DNA of 64,000 nt from Ophiosphaerella korrae. Lineage: Eukaryota > Ascomycota > Dothideomycetes > Pleosporales > Phaeosphaeriaceae. The translations under genes and the position numbers were made by a program. The DNA lies in the NCBI GenBank assembly GCA_028456385.1, contig JALNQF010000113.1:62001-126000 (forward strand), in the 5' to 3' direction. Numbering within the stretch: position 1 is the first letter of the stretch; each line of letters starts with the position of its first letter. Shown here in pieces: positions 11,973 to 24,447 of this stretch. The notes under the pieces are model-generated. The model had not been told where the DNA came from. It made no database searches and saw only the letters and a program-made list of their open reading frames with translations.

Positions 11973-13076
11973 ATGGAGTTCTCGCCTGCTCTCTCGGTCA
12001 CGAGCGATATGACAGAGGAGGAGCTGGATAGGTACTTTGCTACCTATGTTCCGCTGTCACACCTGCCTACCCCTCCGCCAGTAAAGGAGCACGCCATACC
12101 AACGCCTGCCCCATCACTGGAGCCGACAGCAGCCTCAGCACTCACGCAGGCCAGCTCTGCCCCCGAACTTCAAGGTCAGTTCATTTCGTTTCTCTTCTCT
12201 TTTGCCCGGCATGCTAGGTGGGCTGCGGTGTGGTTACTTGATGTTGGATGTCAAAGTGTCCACGGACCCCTGTCTCGGCCTACCTCGTTCCCCTGTATGA
12301 CTGGAGCAACGACAAAAGCCTCGTCCCACGTCATCCACTCTCAACCTCCTTTTTTCTTTCTCCACATTTCGCAATGTGTCCCTGTCGATCCATTGCGGCC
12401 CTTCCTCGCACCAATACTACCTGCGACAAGCCCAATAACCAATTGCTAACTTGTGTTTCTATCAATAGCATACGCATCCCATCTCGCAAACCTGGTGCCG
12501 TCCAATGTCTCCACACACCGTCCGCACACTGATGCCATACGCGGCTTCTTGGATCGCGCGAATCTGCCGGATGAGGTGGTGGCGTTTGCTGCGTGCGTGC
12601 TGGATGCCTTGAGTTGGCGGTTTGCAAGTGTCTGGCGCAAGGCCATTGTGCCGTCTGAATTTGAGCGCGACCTCATCAATTTCCTCAAGACGGATTCGTC
12701 ACGGCAGCATGCTCATATCAACCCGGATGTTATCGTGCTGGCGGCCCTGTCACTTGCCCACGGCTTCCTGGTAGACCGACTGCGGTCGACGCGGCACTGG
12801 GCGGTTAAGGAGAGCGATGGCGTGTTTTCGGTCAAGGAGATTGAGGCGACGAAGAGGGCTATGCTACAGGATATGGATTACGGGCTGTTTAAGATCCAAG
12901 ACGAGATGGTGCAGAGGATGTTGGGCGACATGCAGCGGTCAAAGAGCGTGGCACTGACAACGACGGATCGAGGCGGCGAGGTTGCGAAGACTCATCGCCC
13001 GCGCACATTCAGCATCGGCCTAGCTGGCACGGCTATCTGGAGCCATGGCGTGCAGACGCCAGAGCCAAGCCCTTGA
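11973..13076 (+). CDS. Cyclin-box protein (Pcl-like)
   Basis: Probable cyclin-type partner of a CDK. Model: join(11973..12174, 12469..13076), 269 residues. The 294-nt intron is long for this locus but has GTCAGT, GCTAAC and ATCAATAG signals, and the junction restores AYASHLANLVPS. Residues 1-65 are acidic then proline/serine-rich. Residues 70-200 resemble the Pcl/PHO80 cyclin fold: a helix FLDRANLPDEVVAFAACVLD, then DVIVLAALSLAHGFLVDR, then WAVKESDGVFSVKEIEATKR with a following MLQDMDYGLF. The last part matches the family pattern in which an AlylAsKflnD-type helix is followed by W and then an E..L..ldynL helix. The tail is basic and serine-rich. The CDK partner (Pho85-like or other) cannot be told from sequence. 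Moderately confident family call. Confidence 0.7.
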
Positions 13077-13913
13077 GAACGAACACGGATACACGACCTA
13101 TGATAACGGCGTTTGGTCTGGGACTCTGGGATGGAAACGGTAATATGGTGGTCTGATGCATACATAGGCGGCATCGTGTTTTTTTTGTTTGCTTGCTTTG
13201 CTTGCATGATACCCAAGGCAGGAGGGAGGCTCCCCAACTGACTTACCCAGCACGCACCGTCACATGGGCGGTGAAGTAGCATTTGCACAGTAACGCAGCG
13301 CTAATCTCAATACATACACGTATATACATTTTTTTCCCACCGTGATTTGTCCCGCGGTTCGTGTGTCTGGTGTGGAGGGGCACGACGACGTCAGGCCGCA
13401 GCCCACCCTAGCCGTCTAGCCTTGCCCAAGTCGCGCTTCGACGCGCAAAAGCCCATGCTAGCATGCCCCAAAGCGGGCAAGCGCCGTCGTTTTCCATGCC
13501 ACCATGCATCAATCCTGCATATCCCATCCTCAACAACATGCCATGGAGCTATTCTATCGGTGCTTCCCCGCATTGTGCCATGGTCGACTGATGCTGAGCT
13601 GCGACCTGATCATCGCCATTGCCCCTCATGTGCCCGCTACTAGCAGGCTACTCACACCAAGTCGCTTGCGTCTCTTTGTGCGGCACAGAAATAATGGCGG
13701 CAGAGCCGAAAGCAATTTCTCAGGACCGCGTCGCGCGCTGGCTAGATACCAACTTGGTGATCCTTTATAAGCTTGCCGTGCCTTGCTTTGCCACCTTGCT
13801 GTCGTGCTGCTCTGACTGAATAGCTCTGCCCCCCCCTTCCCCCCCCTTCCTCATCCCTCATCTTATCTTTACCCCGCCATTACACACACTTCACAGCCGT
13901 CGACGTTGCCAAC
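13077..13913. other. intergenic; glycogen phosphorylase promoter
   Basis: Between the cyclin-box gene and GPH1. The last 100 bases hold a strong pyrimidine tract with two C runs (about 13829-13850) and then CTTCACAG, typical of highly expressed fungal genes. No gene seen. Confidence 0.55.
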
Positions 13914-16900
13914 ATGGCGGCTACTAGTCCTTCGCCCCGCCAGCGCCGTCCCTCGACGAGCGCGCCGCTTGCTGACCTCACGGGCCCCGTAGGCCCAGGA
14001 TTCACGCGGCCCAAGCACAAGCGGACAGTGACGGGCTTTGGGCCCGGCGAGATCAAGAGTGTTGAAGCAAGCATTCCAGAGCCCCAGCGCGAGGCCTGGA
14101 GGAAGTTTGTAAGCGCACTGCTGATTGCGGGGTAGCTCTGGGGAGCTGGGAGTTGTGGAATGTGGGGCTGTAGCTGATGTATTCGTGCAGATGCCCAAGC
14201 CGTTTACGACCCCCGAGGACTTTGAGAAGGAAGCTGTGCGGCATATTGAGACGACGCTTGCTCGCTCGTTGTTCAATTGTGATGAGTCGGCCGCGTATGC
14301 GGGGACTGCGTTGGCGTTCAGGGATCGCTTGGTGTTGGACTGGAATAAGACGCAGCAGAGTCAGACATTTGCTGACCAGAAGCGCATATATTGTGAGGCA
14401 ACCTAAATTGGCATATGAGGCGTAGGAGTTAATAGAGACAGATCTCTCCCTCGAGTTCCTCATGGGCCGAGCATTGGACAATGCCATGCTCAACGTCGAC
14501 CAGAAGGATGTCGCCTCTAGTAAGCCTAATCCAACCCACTGCCATTGACTTCCCTAAAACATCTCCAGAGGGTCTCTCCGACCTTGGCTTCCGTATGGAA
14601 GATGTTATTTCCCAGGAACACGATGCTGCGCTCGGCAACGGCGGTCTCGGACGTCTCGCCGCCTGCTTCCTCGATTCCATGGCCTCGCTGAACTACCCGG
14701 CCTGGGGCTACGGCCTGCGCTACCGGTACGGAATCTTCAAGCAGGAGATTGTCGATGGATACCAAGTCGAGGTGCCAGATTACTGGCTCGACTTCAACCC
14801 CTGGGAGTTCCAGCGTCACGATATTGTCGTCGACGTGCAGTTCTACGGCCAGGTGAACCGCTGGCAGGACGATGAGGGGAAGCAGCAGAGCTCGTGGGAG
14901 GGCGGCGAGATTGTGCAAGCTGTTGCTTTTGATGTACCTGGTAAGTGACTGCGGTCAGAATGCATGAGCAGTGTGGCTAATGGGCGCAGTTCCTGGATAC
15001 AAGACTGGCACCTGCAACAATCTTCGTCTCTGGGGCAGCAAAGCTGCCAGCGGCGAGTTTGACTTTCAGAAATTCAACTCAGGCGAGTACGAAAGCTCCG
15101 TAGCTGACCAGCAGCGTGCTGAGACCATTTCTGCTGTGCTCTACCCCAACGATAAGTGTGTATGTGTTATTCAGTGTATAAGCCTCTGCTAACAGGCGGT
15201 AGCCTCGAGCGTGGTAAGGAGCTGCGATTGAAGCAACAGTACTTCTGGTGTGCCGCTTCGTTGTATGATATCGTCCGCCGATTCAAGAAGAGCAAGAAGG
15301 CCTGGAAGGAGTTCCCCAACTCCGTTGCTATCCAGCTCAATGATACCCATCCAACACTCGCGATCCCCGAGCTCATGAGGATATTGATCGATATTGAAGG
15401 CCTTGATTGGGATGATGCTTGGAATAGTATGTTTTGTGCATTTTGGATGCGAGACTTGGCTGACAGTGTGCAGTTGTTCAGAAGACGTTCGGATACACTA
15501 ACCACACTGTTCTTCCTGAGGCTCTGGAGAAGTGGTCTGTTCCTTTGATGCAGCATCTTTTGCCTCGTCATCTCCAGGTATGTTTCCCCGTTACATCTTT
15601 TGTGTATAGTTACTGACAGAGGCAGATCATCTTCGAGATCAATCTCCACTTCCTTCAGTTCGTCGAGCGAAATTTCCCCAAGGACCGCGATTTACTGAGT
15701 CGTGTCTCTATCATCGAGGAGTCGCAACCCAAGATGGTGCGCATGGCATACCTGGCGTTGATTGGCTCGCACAAGGTCAACGGTGTGGCAGAGCTGCACT
15801 CTGACCTGATCAAGACGACAATCTTCAAGGATTTCGTCAAGATCTACGGTCCCGACAAGTTCACCAATGTAACCAACGGTATTACACCCCGAAGATGGTT
15901 GCACCAGGCCAACCCCAGGCTCTCAGCTCTGATTGCTTCAAAGCTCGGCGGATACGGGTTCCTAAAGGACTTGACTCTCCTACAGAAATTGGAGGCGTAC
16001 GTGGACGACAAGGGGTTCCGCAAGGAGTTCCAGGAGATCAAGTATGCCAACAAAGTGCGACTTGCGAAGCACATCAAGGAGCACAACGGTGTCACAGTCA
16101 ACCCAGCGGCGCTGTTTGATGTCCAAGTCAAGCGAATCCACGAGTACAAGCGTCAGCAACTGAACATCTTTGGTGTTATCCACCGTTACCTCCAGATTAA
16201 GGCCATGTCGCCAGAAGAGAGGAAGAAGCTGGTGCCACGAGTGTCGATCTTTGGCGGAAAGGCTGCGCCGGGATACTGGATGGCCAAGACGGTTATCCAC
16301 CTGATCAACAAGGTTGGAGATGTCGTGAACAACGACAAAGATATTGGGGATGCGCTCAAAGTTATCTTCCTGGCAGACTACAATGTCAGCAAGGCTGAGA
16401 TCATTTGCCCTGCTAGTGATATCAGCGAGCATATTTCGACAGCTGGAACTGAGGCATCTGGTACCTCGAACATGAAGTTCTGCCTGAACGGTGGTCTGAT
16501 CATTGGAACGTGTGATGGCGCAAACGTAAGTTTTGATAAGTATTCCCAGATTGTGGACAGATGCTAAGATTGTGCAGATTGAAATTACCCGCGAGGTTGG
16601 GGAGCAGAACATCTTCCTCTTCGGCAATCTCGCTGAGGATGTCGAGGACCTCCGACACGCACATCTCTATGGCCAGTACCAGCTCGATCCACAACTTGCG
16701 GTCGTCTTCGACCACATTCACAACGGCACTTTTGGCGATGCAGAACGTTTCTCGGCGCTCCTCAATGGCATTGTTGATCATGGCGACTATTACCTTGTCT
16801 CCGACGACTTTGCGTCATACATCTCGACACAGGAGCTTATTGATGAGAGCTACAAGAACACTGAGGAGTGGACCACCAAGTGTATCAACACGGTTGCAAG

Positions 16901-16997
16901 CATGGGTTTCTTCTCGAGTGACAGGTGTATCGATGAGTATGCGGAGAGCATCTGGAATGTGGAGCCGCTTGTGCCGAACGGTGAGCCTACACCATAG
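13914..16997 (+). CDS. GPH1: Glycogen phosphorylase
   Basis: Releases glucose-1-phosphate from glycogen using pyridoxal phosphate; cytosolic, glycogen mobilisation. Nine exons: join(13914..14108, 14191..14392, 14442..14519, 14569..14940, 14990..15155, 15203..15426, 15474..15577, 15626..16525, 16578..16997), 886 residues; all introns are 47-82 nt and keep frame. Diagnostic segments: [77 protein letters not shown], and the cofactor segment [15 protein letters not shown] with the PLP lysine at residue 731. The N-terminus (residues 1-60) is a serine/proline-rich extension containing RRPSTSAP, a plausible kinase site like the regulatory N-terminus of yeast Gph1. Splice sites were placed by eye but each restores conserved sequence. 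Confidence 0.97.
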
Positions 16998-17216
16998 GAG
17001 GAGAGATAGGTGGTATTGAAGATTTATAACGATAGATGCGTAATGCTATGCACGTTCTGAAATGGCTGCCGATTTAGAGATGTTTCTGTGAAAGTGTCAG
17101 CCAATCATATGCTGGATGCTCCGAATCATGTGCACGGACGCGTCGCGCGACGTCAACTGTTATCTGGCCGCAGAGCTTCCCCAAGCTTCTTCGAAAAGAC
17201 GGCCACATCTCACACC

Positions 17217-18250
17217 ATGGCGAATAGAGGATATGATGTTGTCGTTGATGTCGATCAAGAAGTATGTTACCTGCCATTACCAAAATATCCTTTACTCACA
17301 TAACCCGAGGGCGACCTAGGCCACACCGACCTGCGCGAAGACCTCGAATTCCACAGCTCCAGTACATCCCTCTCGCACTACAATATACTATCCATCAACT
17401 AACGCCACCCAGCCTTTGACACGCCCTCCAACACCCGTGCCGCAAAAATCCAACCAGACTCGCAATCCTTCCTCCCAGGCCCCTCCACCGCCCCCTCCTC
17501 CACCCGCAAACACTACCTGTGGTCGCTCCCCTTCTACGCCCAAGCCTTCGACGTCGACACAAGTGAAGTACTCCGCCGCTGCACGGCCGCCATCTTCCCG
17601 CGCCAAAACTTCCTCGATGTCCTCGAAGGCAACCCCGATCTCTACGGCCCCGTGTGGATCGCCACCACTGTCGTCGTCATCCTGTTCCTCACTGGCACAA
17701 TCAACCGATACCTCGCATCCCAAGGCGTCGGCCGCTTTGCCTACGATTTCCGCCTTCTTAGCGGTGCCGCTGGGCTCGTGTATGGGTACACGGCGTTTGT
17801 ACCGGTGGGGCTGTGGGGTGTGTTGAAGTGGTATGGGAGCGAGAGTGCGAATTTGCTGGAATGCGCGTGTTTGTATGGGTATGCGAATCTGGTGTGGATT
17901 ATTGTTGCGCTGGTTAGTTGGAGTCCTATCAGCAGTACGTCCGTCCCCATCTCCCCCCCCCCTTATCCTCATCCTCGCTAAACTAACTCAATCCTACAGT
18001 CCTCAACTACGTCTTCGTTGCGCTCGGGCTGGCGTTCTCAGCGTTCTTCCTGCTGCGCAATTTATATCCTGTGCTGAGTACGACTGAAGCGAAGACGAGT
18101 AAAATTCTGTTGATTGTGGTTCTCGTGCTGCATGCGGGGTTTGCAATCGCGATTAAGGTGCTGTTTTTTGCGGCTACAAGTCCGATTGGGAATCCGAAGG
18201 GCGGAGAGGGGGATGAAGAGAAGAAAGGGGATATGATGATTTTCAGGTAG
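17217..18250 (+). CDS. Yip1-domain Golgi membrane protein, YIPF1/YIPF2 type
   Basis: Multi-spanning protein of the Yip family, which works with Rab GTPases in ER-Golgi and Golgi traffic. Model: join(17217..17261, 17310..17361, 17413..17934, 18000..18250), 289 residues. The N-terminal start MANRGYDVVVDVDQE followed by GDLGHTDLREDLEF fits fungal members. The family core is clear: YAQAFDVDTSEVLRR, FPRQNFLDVLEGNPDLYGP, then about five hydrophobic spans (WIATTVVVILFLTGT; AAGLVYGYTAFVPVGLWGVL; YGYANLVWIIVALVSW; NYVFVALGLAFSAFFLL; ILLIVVLVLHAGFAIAI). The first intron's acceptor (CGAG) is weak, but no other site keeps the conserved start in frame. Last gene of the housekeeping block; the region beyond is accessory. 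Confidence 0.85.
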
Positions 18251-18594
18251 TGAAAGAAGATCTGGGGCGAGTGTACGATTAGGACGGGAGTGTTTGGGCG
18301 GGCTTGTTGCAGGCGCTGTGGCAGGTGTAGACGTTATACCAATAAGATTATTCGCTTTCCGTTTGGGTATGGATCCCATGTTTCAATGTGGAGTTCTCGT
18401 TATGGTTGTGTGTTTGAGATTCTGGCCGGGGGATTTGTTGGTATGTTGTATGGGTTTGTAAGGCCGTGGTGCTTGGGCTGAAATGTGGTAGCGAGGGAAT
18501 TACGAAGGACTTGGAGACACAGCTCGCTCAACGAGTTACATCTTACGCTGTAGCAGCCAATTCCTCTATATACCATATCTACACTGCCCAGATG
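18251..18594. other. intergenic; YIP gene 3' flank
   Basis: No gene recognised. The sequence is GT-rich on the + strand just after the stop and marks the end of the gene-dense block. Confidence 0.5.
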
Positions 18595-18975
18595 CTAAGT
18601 AGTTTCCTTGAGTTCGGAGGCGGTATGATGAAATGTGGCCGTGAGAAATGGATCCTTGCTTATGGACCCTAGGGCCTTGGAGTATTGAATAGGCGCCGAA
18701 CCATCAAGGACATCAAATGTATCACTATAAGGAGGTTTACCAACTCTGCTAACATATCCACGGGCATGTGCGATGGCAATGTCGCGTGGGTCATTCAAAT
18801 AAGCAAAAAGATACCCAAAATATAGTCCGAAGTTTGCGGGACCGAAGAAGTTGGCATATGAACAGAATTTGATTTGAGTGCTGATTGAAAACGTGCGATA
18901 AAATGGGCTAGTTTTGTTGTCGCATTCTTCGAGCCTCGCGACAAGACGCCTAATGCGCTTGGATATGAAGGAACT
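18595..18975 (-). other. unidentified open reading frame, no start codon at its 5' end
   Basis: An open frame of 127 codons that reads like protein rather than noise. It has RRLVARLEECDNK, then FCSYANFFGPANFGLYFGY, then IAIAHARGYVSRVGKPPYSD and FDVLDGSAPIQYSKALGSIS. It lacks an ATG near its 5' end, so it would have to be a downstream exon or the remnant of a decayed gene. The only in-frame ATG leaves 67 codons (start 18798). I do not recognise the family. Confidence 0.3.
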
Positions 18976-20526
18976 TTATACTATTTATACGCTTCTACGC
19001 CGAATTTGAGTCAGTGGTTGGCTTGATGGTCATATGGCAAGAATCGTAGATACTCTTGCCCGAGTTTGTTGATCTGAGTGGAGCATCAGAGTTGGCTTTC
19101 AACCAACAACAATATAGAAGCTACGCAGTCTCAAAAAGATTATGGAAGTATTTGCTTGATGATAGATCAAGAGGATTAATTTCGGGCGTATCTTGGCCAC
19201 TGATAGCATCCTCGATGAAAGTCAGGTGACTCCTATGGGGATGCGCGTCTTTTGGACTCCGACGTCATAGGCAACATGAGAATTGTATTTGTTTCTTGAG
19301 CTTCGCAAACTTTATACTCTATGATAGACTGATTCAGGAGTATCTAAGAAACACGCAGTTCAAGCCTCTGGCAAAATGAGCCTAATCACGTGATTATCCA
19401 CCACGTGTGGTCCTCTAGAGTCGCTCAACATTCCCCACTGGGCAATTTAGAATTAGATGATTTTACTGCTAACCCACTTTAGGATCTGCCCACGCTATGG
19501 CATGAAATTTACATAACGTACTAATTATTGTAACTTCATGCCATTATACACAATGAAGGAAGTTGAGCCCCGAAAATTCCCAGCCTCATGTTGTTATCCT
19601 AATGGCTCTTGATATTCATAGTTTGATATTCAAACATGATTTCCGAGAGTGGGCGTCCGACCTCAGGAGACTGCACTATGAGGCTAGCCATTTACGAAGG
19701 AAGTTGACAGCATGTATAATATGTTCATCGGTCGAGTGATGCATGAGATGTGTGGATCTTACACGAAATAGTGAATGTGTCAATTGCGGATGGAAAATGA
19801 TTTAACTGCTATAGAAATATGGAAAAGTCAACATGCTGATTAGATATCTGTGGTTTGACGGCGATCAGTCAACTTGAAATACTCTTATTATACAAACTAT
19901 AGGTTAATAGAACTAGATAATATAACACATAACAACTATTCTCCCGACTATTTCTATATTACTTGAGCTGAGAAATATTGTGGCTCTCACCTATCTTCGT
20001 CTCTCACTTCCTTTGACCGCCTTTGCTTGGCCAGTAACCCAGGCGTATATAAATCGACCGATCTTGGCAGTGTACTTTATCAATCGCACAGCAAGGACTT
20101 CTTGATCCTTATATATCAATCCAACAGCTCTATTTCACATAAACGTCGTTCATCCTCTTCTCAGGTATCAGGTGTAGTTCTACTACGCACACAAGTATGA
20201 AAGTTGAACATTGTAATGATATAATATAATGGGAAAGTATTACAATCACCCCCGAGGCCTGTTCAAATCGTATGGTGATTGAAAAGCCTCTTCTATAAAT
20301 TCACATTACTGATTGAAGGATAGTTGTATCCCACTTCACCTTCAATTTCCCAATCTTTCACTGCAGCCTTGCTTGTGCCCAGACTTACTAATATTCTTGA
20401 TGTTTCCTAGGAGTTCAAATTATTCTATATTTCCACTCGATTAACCCCTGCACAATACCTGCGACCAAGAGCGAGTGTGTTCCTGAAGTCTCGATCTCAT
20501 CAATTGCGTCCCCCTTGTCATTCAAT
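18976..20526. other. AT-rich intergenic; TATA-like box upstream of the 20.5-kb gene
   Basis: About 1.5 kb with no coding signal. A TATATAAA box lies at 20046-20053, about 475 bases before the start codon of the next gene, and is followed by a CT-rich transcribed-looking leader (20100-20200). That leader might hold a 5' UTR intron. Confidence 0.45.
20046..20053 (+). promoter_or_regulatory. TATA-like box
   Basis: TATATAAA about 475 bases upstream of the 20,527 start codon, followed after about 40 bases by CACAGCAAGGACTTC and a pyrimidine-rich leader. It is consistent with a core promoter and a long 5' leader, but is supported only by the motif and its position. Confidence 0.35.
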
Positions 20527-22462
20527 ATGTCCGACAAACCTTCTCTAGGTTCTCAGAGCGAGTCCCCCCAATGTCCAGAAATGATATCGCATAAACTGCT
20601 GCTGCCGCCTCTCTCAGAGTTGTCTACTGTGACTGAACAGTCATACGATGCTCACAACTCATACTTAGGCAGCTCGCCCTCCAAATACAGACTCGCATCG
20701 CCTAGTGATCGCGAAATTTCCAGAGACAAGCTCCGATCGTCGAAATTTTCGCACCTTCCATTCTTTCGTGGGTCTGCTACAGCAACGCAACGCGTCAACA
20801 AACGGACGGCGCGTATTGGGGCGAGGGACATCACAAACTGTCACAACAATCACCTCCGTCACAACACCCACAAAACCACTCAGAGCTGCCCACCTTTTCT
20901 TTTTGGCCACCAGGTGACTAAAGACCGGGAAATCATGGAAACTGACGATTTTGTGTTTAATGCTGATCCAAGTGGATTTGATAGCTTTTTCTCACCACCC
21001 TTTGACCCCAACGGTACTTATTATTCACAACTTCCATTGCAATACAGTCGCTAATATTTCGCAGAGGAAGATGAAATGACCGTTACTATCCCACGTACAG
21101 AGTTTGAGGCTTTACAGGAGGAAATTCGAGGGTTGATTGATTCTCAAGCATCCACTATTGAACGAGGTAAGTGAGCAGTTGGTGAGCAGCACCTGCATTC
21201 CTTGGCAGCTTTGGTGCATGCGAGTCGCATGCTGCAGGCGCTACCAAGCTGCCAATTATTGATCAAGTCGTTTTCCCGTTCAGTGACAAGTGCTGACTCT
21301 ATTAGCGGGGCATCAAGAACAGTTGATCGGCCAGCTTGTTCATTCTAATCAGCACATGTACTCTATGCTCGAGGACATTAACACTCGCTTGACTCATGCG
21401 GAAGTTAACGACAACTCGACAGGCGGCCAAGGGTCATTAGGAGGCCAAAATGCCGGATTTGCGATCGCTCATGGCAGTGTTGCCAACGGCCACCCACAGA
21501 GCTCGACTCCTGCTGTTCAAGACAAGGCTAGCGACGAATCCGCCAACCCCAAGAAAGGCCGAAAGCATTTGGAGATCACACTACCAAGCAAGATGGAGAA
21601 GCCTTCTGGTACACAACTGCTGACTCCTGTCAGCGCATTCACGGTATGTATACCACGAAAGTCTCCAAATGGCATGGCTAATACTAGCATGCAGAGCGGT
21701 TTTTCTTCTCGACCACCTGTATCACCAAAGCCATCAAAGGTGACAAAGATTTCAAAGACACCGCGTAAGCAAGGCCACGATGGCCCCTCGGGCTTCAAGA
21801 TGGCAAATACTAGCGTCAGCAAGCGTCTCCGTGGTATTCATAATCTTGATAAACAAATCCCTCCCAGCTTTGCAGAGCTACCATCGTTACCTTTGACGGA
21901 CACTGAGCTGATTGTCTTCTTCTTTAACTCCCTTAGTCGGCCTATTGTGGCTCTCCGCCTGTACAGTCGTGGCTGGGGCCCATCAACCATCTGCGAAATT
22001 CTCAACGGCCACAGATTGATCGAACCTGAGTATCTCAAGAACACATGCTCAGTAAAGTGCATTACTGCCATCAAAAAGGGCCGCGAGCTGTATGGAGATA
22101 AGTGGGAGACTGAGGGCCGCATTGCCTTTGAGGACACCAAGGCAACAACTGATGTGGAAGCAACAAAGATGATTCAGCTTCTCCCCGGAGAAACGAGCCG
22201 CAAGGTGGATTTTGAGTTGCAGTCACTATGCGTAGGCCTCAAACGCTTCCCAGATGAGGAAAGCAGCGGCATCTTCACACGATGTGTACGGTACTGCCAA
22301 GAGCACAAGTTTGCTTGTAAGGTCTCGGAGGCTGCCCGGCTCGCAGAAGACCTCGAAGCTGGCCGAACACCCGCTGACTTTAGGGCTCAATCAAGTCCCG
22401 ATCTTGACGTTGTTTCCACGGCTTCCGCTGATGACAATAACTCGACCGGCTTCTATCATTGA
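20527..22462 (+). CDS. Lineage-restricted protein with two-part repeat architecture, unknown function
   Basis: Function not recognised. Model: join(20527..21013, 21065..21166, 21306..21643, 21695..22462), 564 residues. The last intron (51 nt, GTATGT...GCTAATAC...GCATGCAG) is in frame and stop-free, so a 581-residue form retaining it is possible. The N-terminus is serine-rich and disordered. Residues 160-225 form an acidic then helical, coiled-coil-like segment. A central basic linker (KPSKVTKISKTPRKQ) follows. A C-terminal module begins LTDTELIVFF (near 21893), and a second begins VDFELQSLCV and includes TRCVRYCQEH (near 22280). Both modules resemble those in the genes at 62.5 kb and 61-62 kb. 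A role in the nucleus is possible from the basic linker, but this is a guess. The start ATG is preceded by in-frame TTG codons only. Confidence 0.65.
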
Positions 22463-22678
22463 TTAGTTTTTCAGCACCGCTTCCAAGTAGTTGAAACGAA
22501 CAACATATTTACAGGAAGAAGGATAATTCGGAACATTATGCACACGATTGGAAATGATTTCATAAGCTTCTTCAATGCTGCTTTTGTCACAATCTCCCGC
22601 TCTATTCACATTCGAATTGAATAAAACTGGTTCTTGCATAGTTGTGCCGCCCTGGGTCAACTGAGCATTGATTGACAC
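22463..22678 (-). other. small unidentified open frame abutting the 20.5-kb gene
   Basis: 71 codons on the - strand. It ends exactly at the stop of the + strand gene and contains DCDKSSIEEAYEIISNRVHN. It has no signal peptide and no family I know. It may be chance or the remnant of a gene. Listed because the reading looks protein-like. Confidence 0.2.
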
Positions 22679-23441
22679 TCATCGTAACTACCTGTTAAGC
22701 TGTAGTATGAGCGTCAATGGAAATACGTCATGGAGGCTCAATACGAGCTGTAGTACTTTGTATGGTTATTGACCTTGTTATGTGGCCGCATTGGTAGGAA
22801 TGATAAGGATAAGAGGAGAGAACACAATATCGGGAACGTTCGGTTGTGTCCGTTAGCACATGAATGAAAGCCATCAATTACACTCTGACCCAGTGATATC
22901 AAATAGCACCACAATTGTTCAATATCTTTCTTGGCCAGGCGATAATACTACAGACTGCCTGCGGTCTTATTGAGTGCGTAAAATTGTTCGAATTCATGGA
23001 CATGTTGCACAATGTTTATCTCAGTACAGTGATTTCAATTGAAAACATGTCGTGAAGCTTCGGAAGCTATCTCACAAGACTGACACTACGTCCACTTGGC
23101 TCCCTGAATTTTGGACGAGCAAGATTGGGTACGTATGAGATCATAGCTGTTCTTGATTCGCTGAGTATTGGTTTAAAAGTATTCAACGAGTAAGAAGCCG
23201 TTGTTGATATCATGAACGATAAAAAAGCGAGCGGGTTCCGGCTATCACGCGTCCACCCAGCAAACTAGCCTTCGTCATTGGCGGAACTTGTGGACTGTTA
23301 TAAACTGTATCCGCACCCCCAAGTTGAGCTTTCTAAAATGCACCGAACCCATAGTCTCTTCATACAGATACCATACCATCAACCACGCTTACCACATCCA
23401 AAGCAAAATCTCCCTGAAAGCGGAAATTTGAACACGCGCAC
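22679..23441. other. AT-rich intergenic
   Basis: No gene seen. The stretch just before 23,442 (TGTTATAAACTG near 23,295, then a C/A-rich leader from 23,340) looks like a promoter and leader for the small frames that follow. Confidence 0.4.
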
Positions 23442-23921
23442 ATGGGGAACATGAACCCTATGTCCAACCGTTATACGCATACGAGAAGAGTAGCACCAAA
23501 TCCTCACAACACACGGCCTCATGGCAACCACGCGGAGCTACCAATCCCTTTCGCCTCCATCCAGGCAAACAACATCCTCCAGATTCAGAGTGTTCAAGCT
23601 GAGGCTTGCATATACTATTCCGTTCCTTCACTGGGCTCACAACGTCCGTCACGATAGAACTTCATGACATTTGAACTATTTCCCTCACCACAGGATTGTG
23701 TGGAGCTTAAATATGATGCGTATTCGCCTAAATCACGAGATTTCATAGAGTCCATATCCTACAAGCCTTCACCTTCTGATGTTGAGTCCTTTGTGTCCAG
23801 ACCAACTTTCGCACAACAACAGGATGGCTTAATCAAAAAGGATATTTCTCAAGTGTCTCAAAACACCGATATTCTTGCTCAGCAGAGAAGCATGAATGAT
23901 ACTGAGAAAAATTTTTTTTAG
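23442..23921 (+). CDS. possible small gene or broken gene, unidentified
   Basis: Two consecutive + strand frames: 23,442-23,657 (starting MGNMNPMSNRYTHTRR) and 23,664-23,921 (FELFPSPQDCVELKYDAYSP ... SQNTDILAQQRSMNDTEK). They could be joined by an intron ending in CACGATAG at 23,655, which would give a protein of roughly 135 residues. A promoter-like leader precedes the first ATG. No domain, signal peptide or membrane span is visible, and I do not recognise it. It may be a fragment related to the other lineage-restricted genes here, but there is no clear shared motif. Confidence 0.25.
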
Positions 23922-24447
23922 CCGAAAGCGGCTAGTATGCCAGTTCTGGTTTGGCGCTATCACAACCTCGTTTAATCCATGGTTAGATGAGCTGCTGCCT
24001 CGGTTGCTATAGTCAGTTACGGAGGTGTCTCAATCCGTTCGAATCAGCTCCCCAAAGGTCAAGTTTTCAAAATGTTTGCATAGCGCCTGAGGCAGCCACA
24101 GGGAAAGGGGCGACCATTTGGATCAAGGATTCAGCGACGTGTGGGGGTACACGGGCTGATCAATTCCTACGTCGTCCGGTGGCGTTTTGAACCTTGTTAC
24201 ACATGGCGCAAGGCTGGGGCTCGGCGCCTGGACAACTGACGAGGCTGAAGTTCGAAAATGTTCAGCCTGATGAGGTGCACACATACCACGTCTACTATGC
24301 GTTTACCGCGACACTGGGGACTAACTACAAACTTTCTAGCGAGTAAATAATGTGAGATTCTCTCCACGATATCCGTTCTATCAACAAAAAAAACTTACGG
24401 TGCCCCAAAGTCGTTGTCGCAAGTCCTCAGAGTCGTCCTCACCAACA
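23922..24447. other. intergenic upstream of membrane-protein gene
   Basis: No gene supported. Short frames here lack structure. The A-rich stretch at 24,380-24,390 and the CT-rich leader precede the ATG at 24,448. Confidence 0.45.

Noticed and set aside
23980..24190. GTTCGAATC near 24,030 as a tRNA B box
   Set aside because: No acceptor stem, anticodon arm or A box could be folded around it. No convincing tRNA, rRNA, CRISPR array or bacterial-type element was found anywhere in the window.
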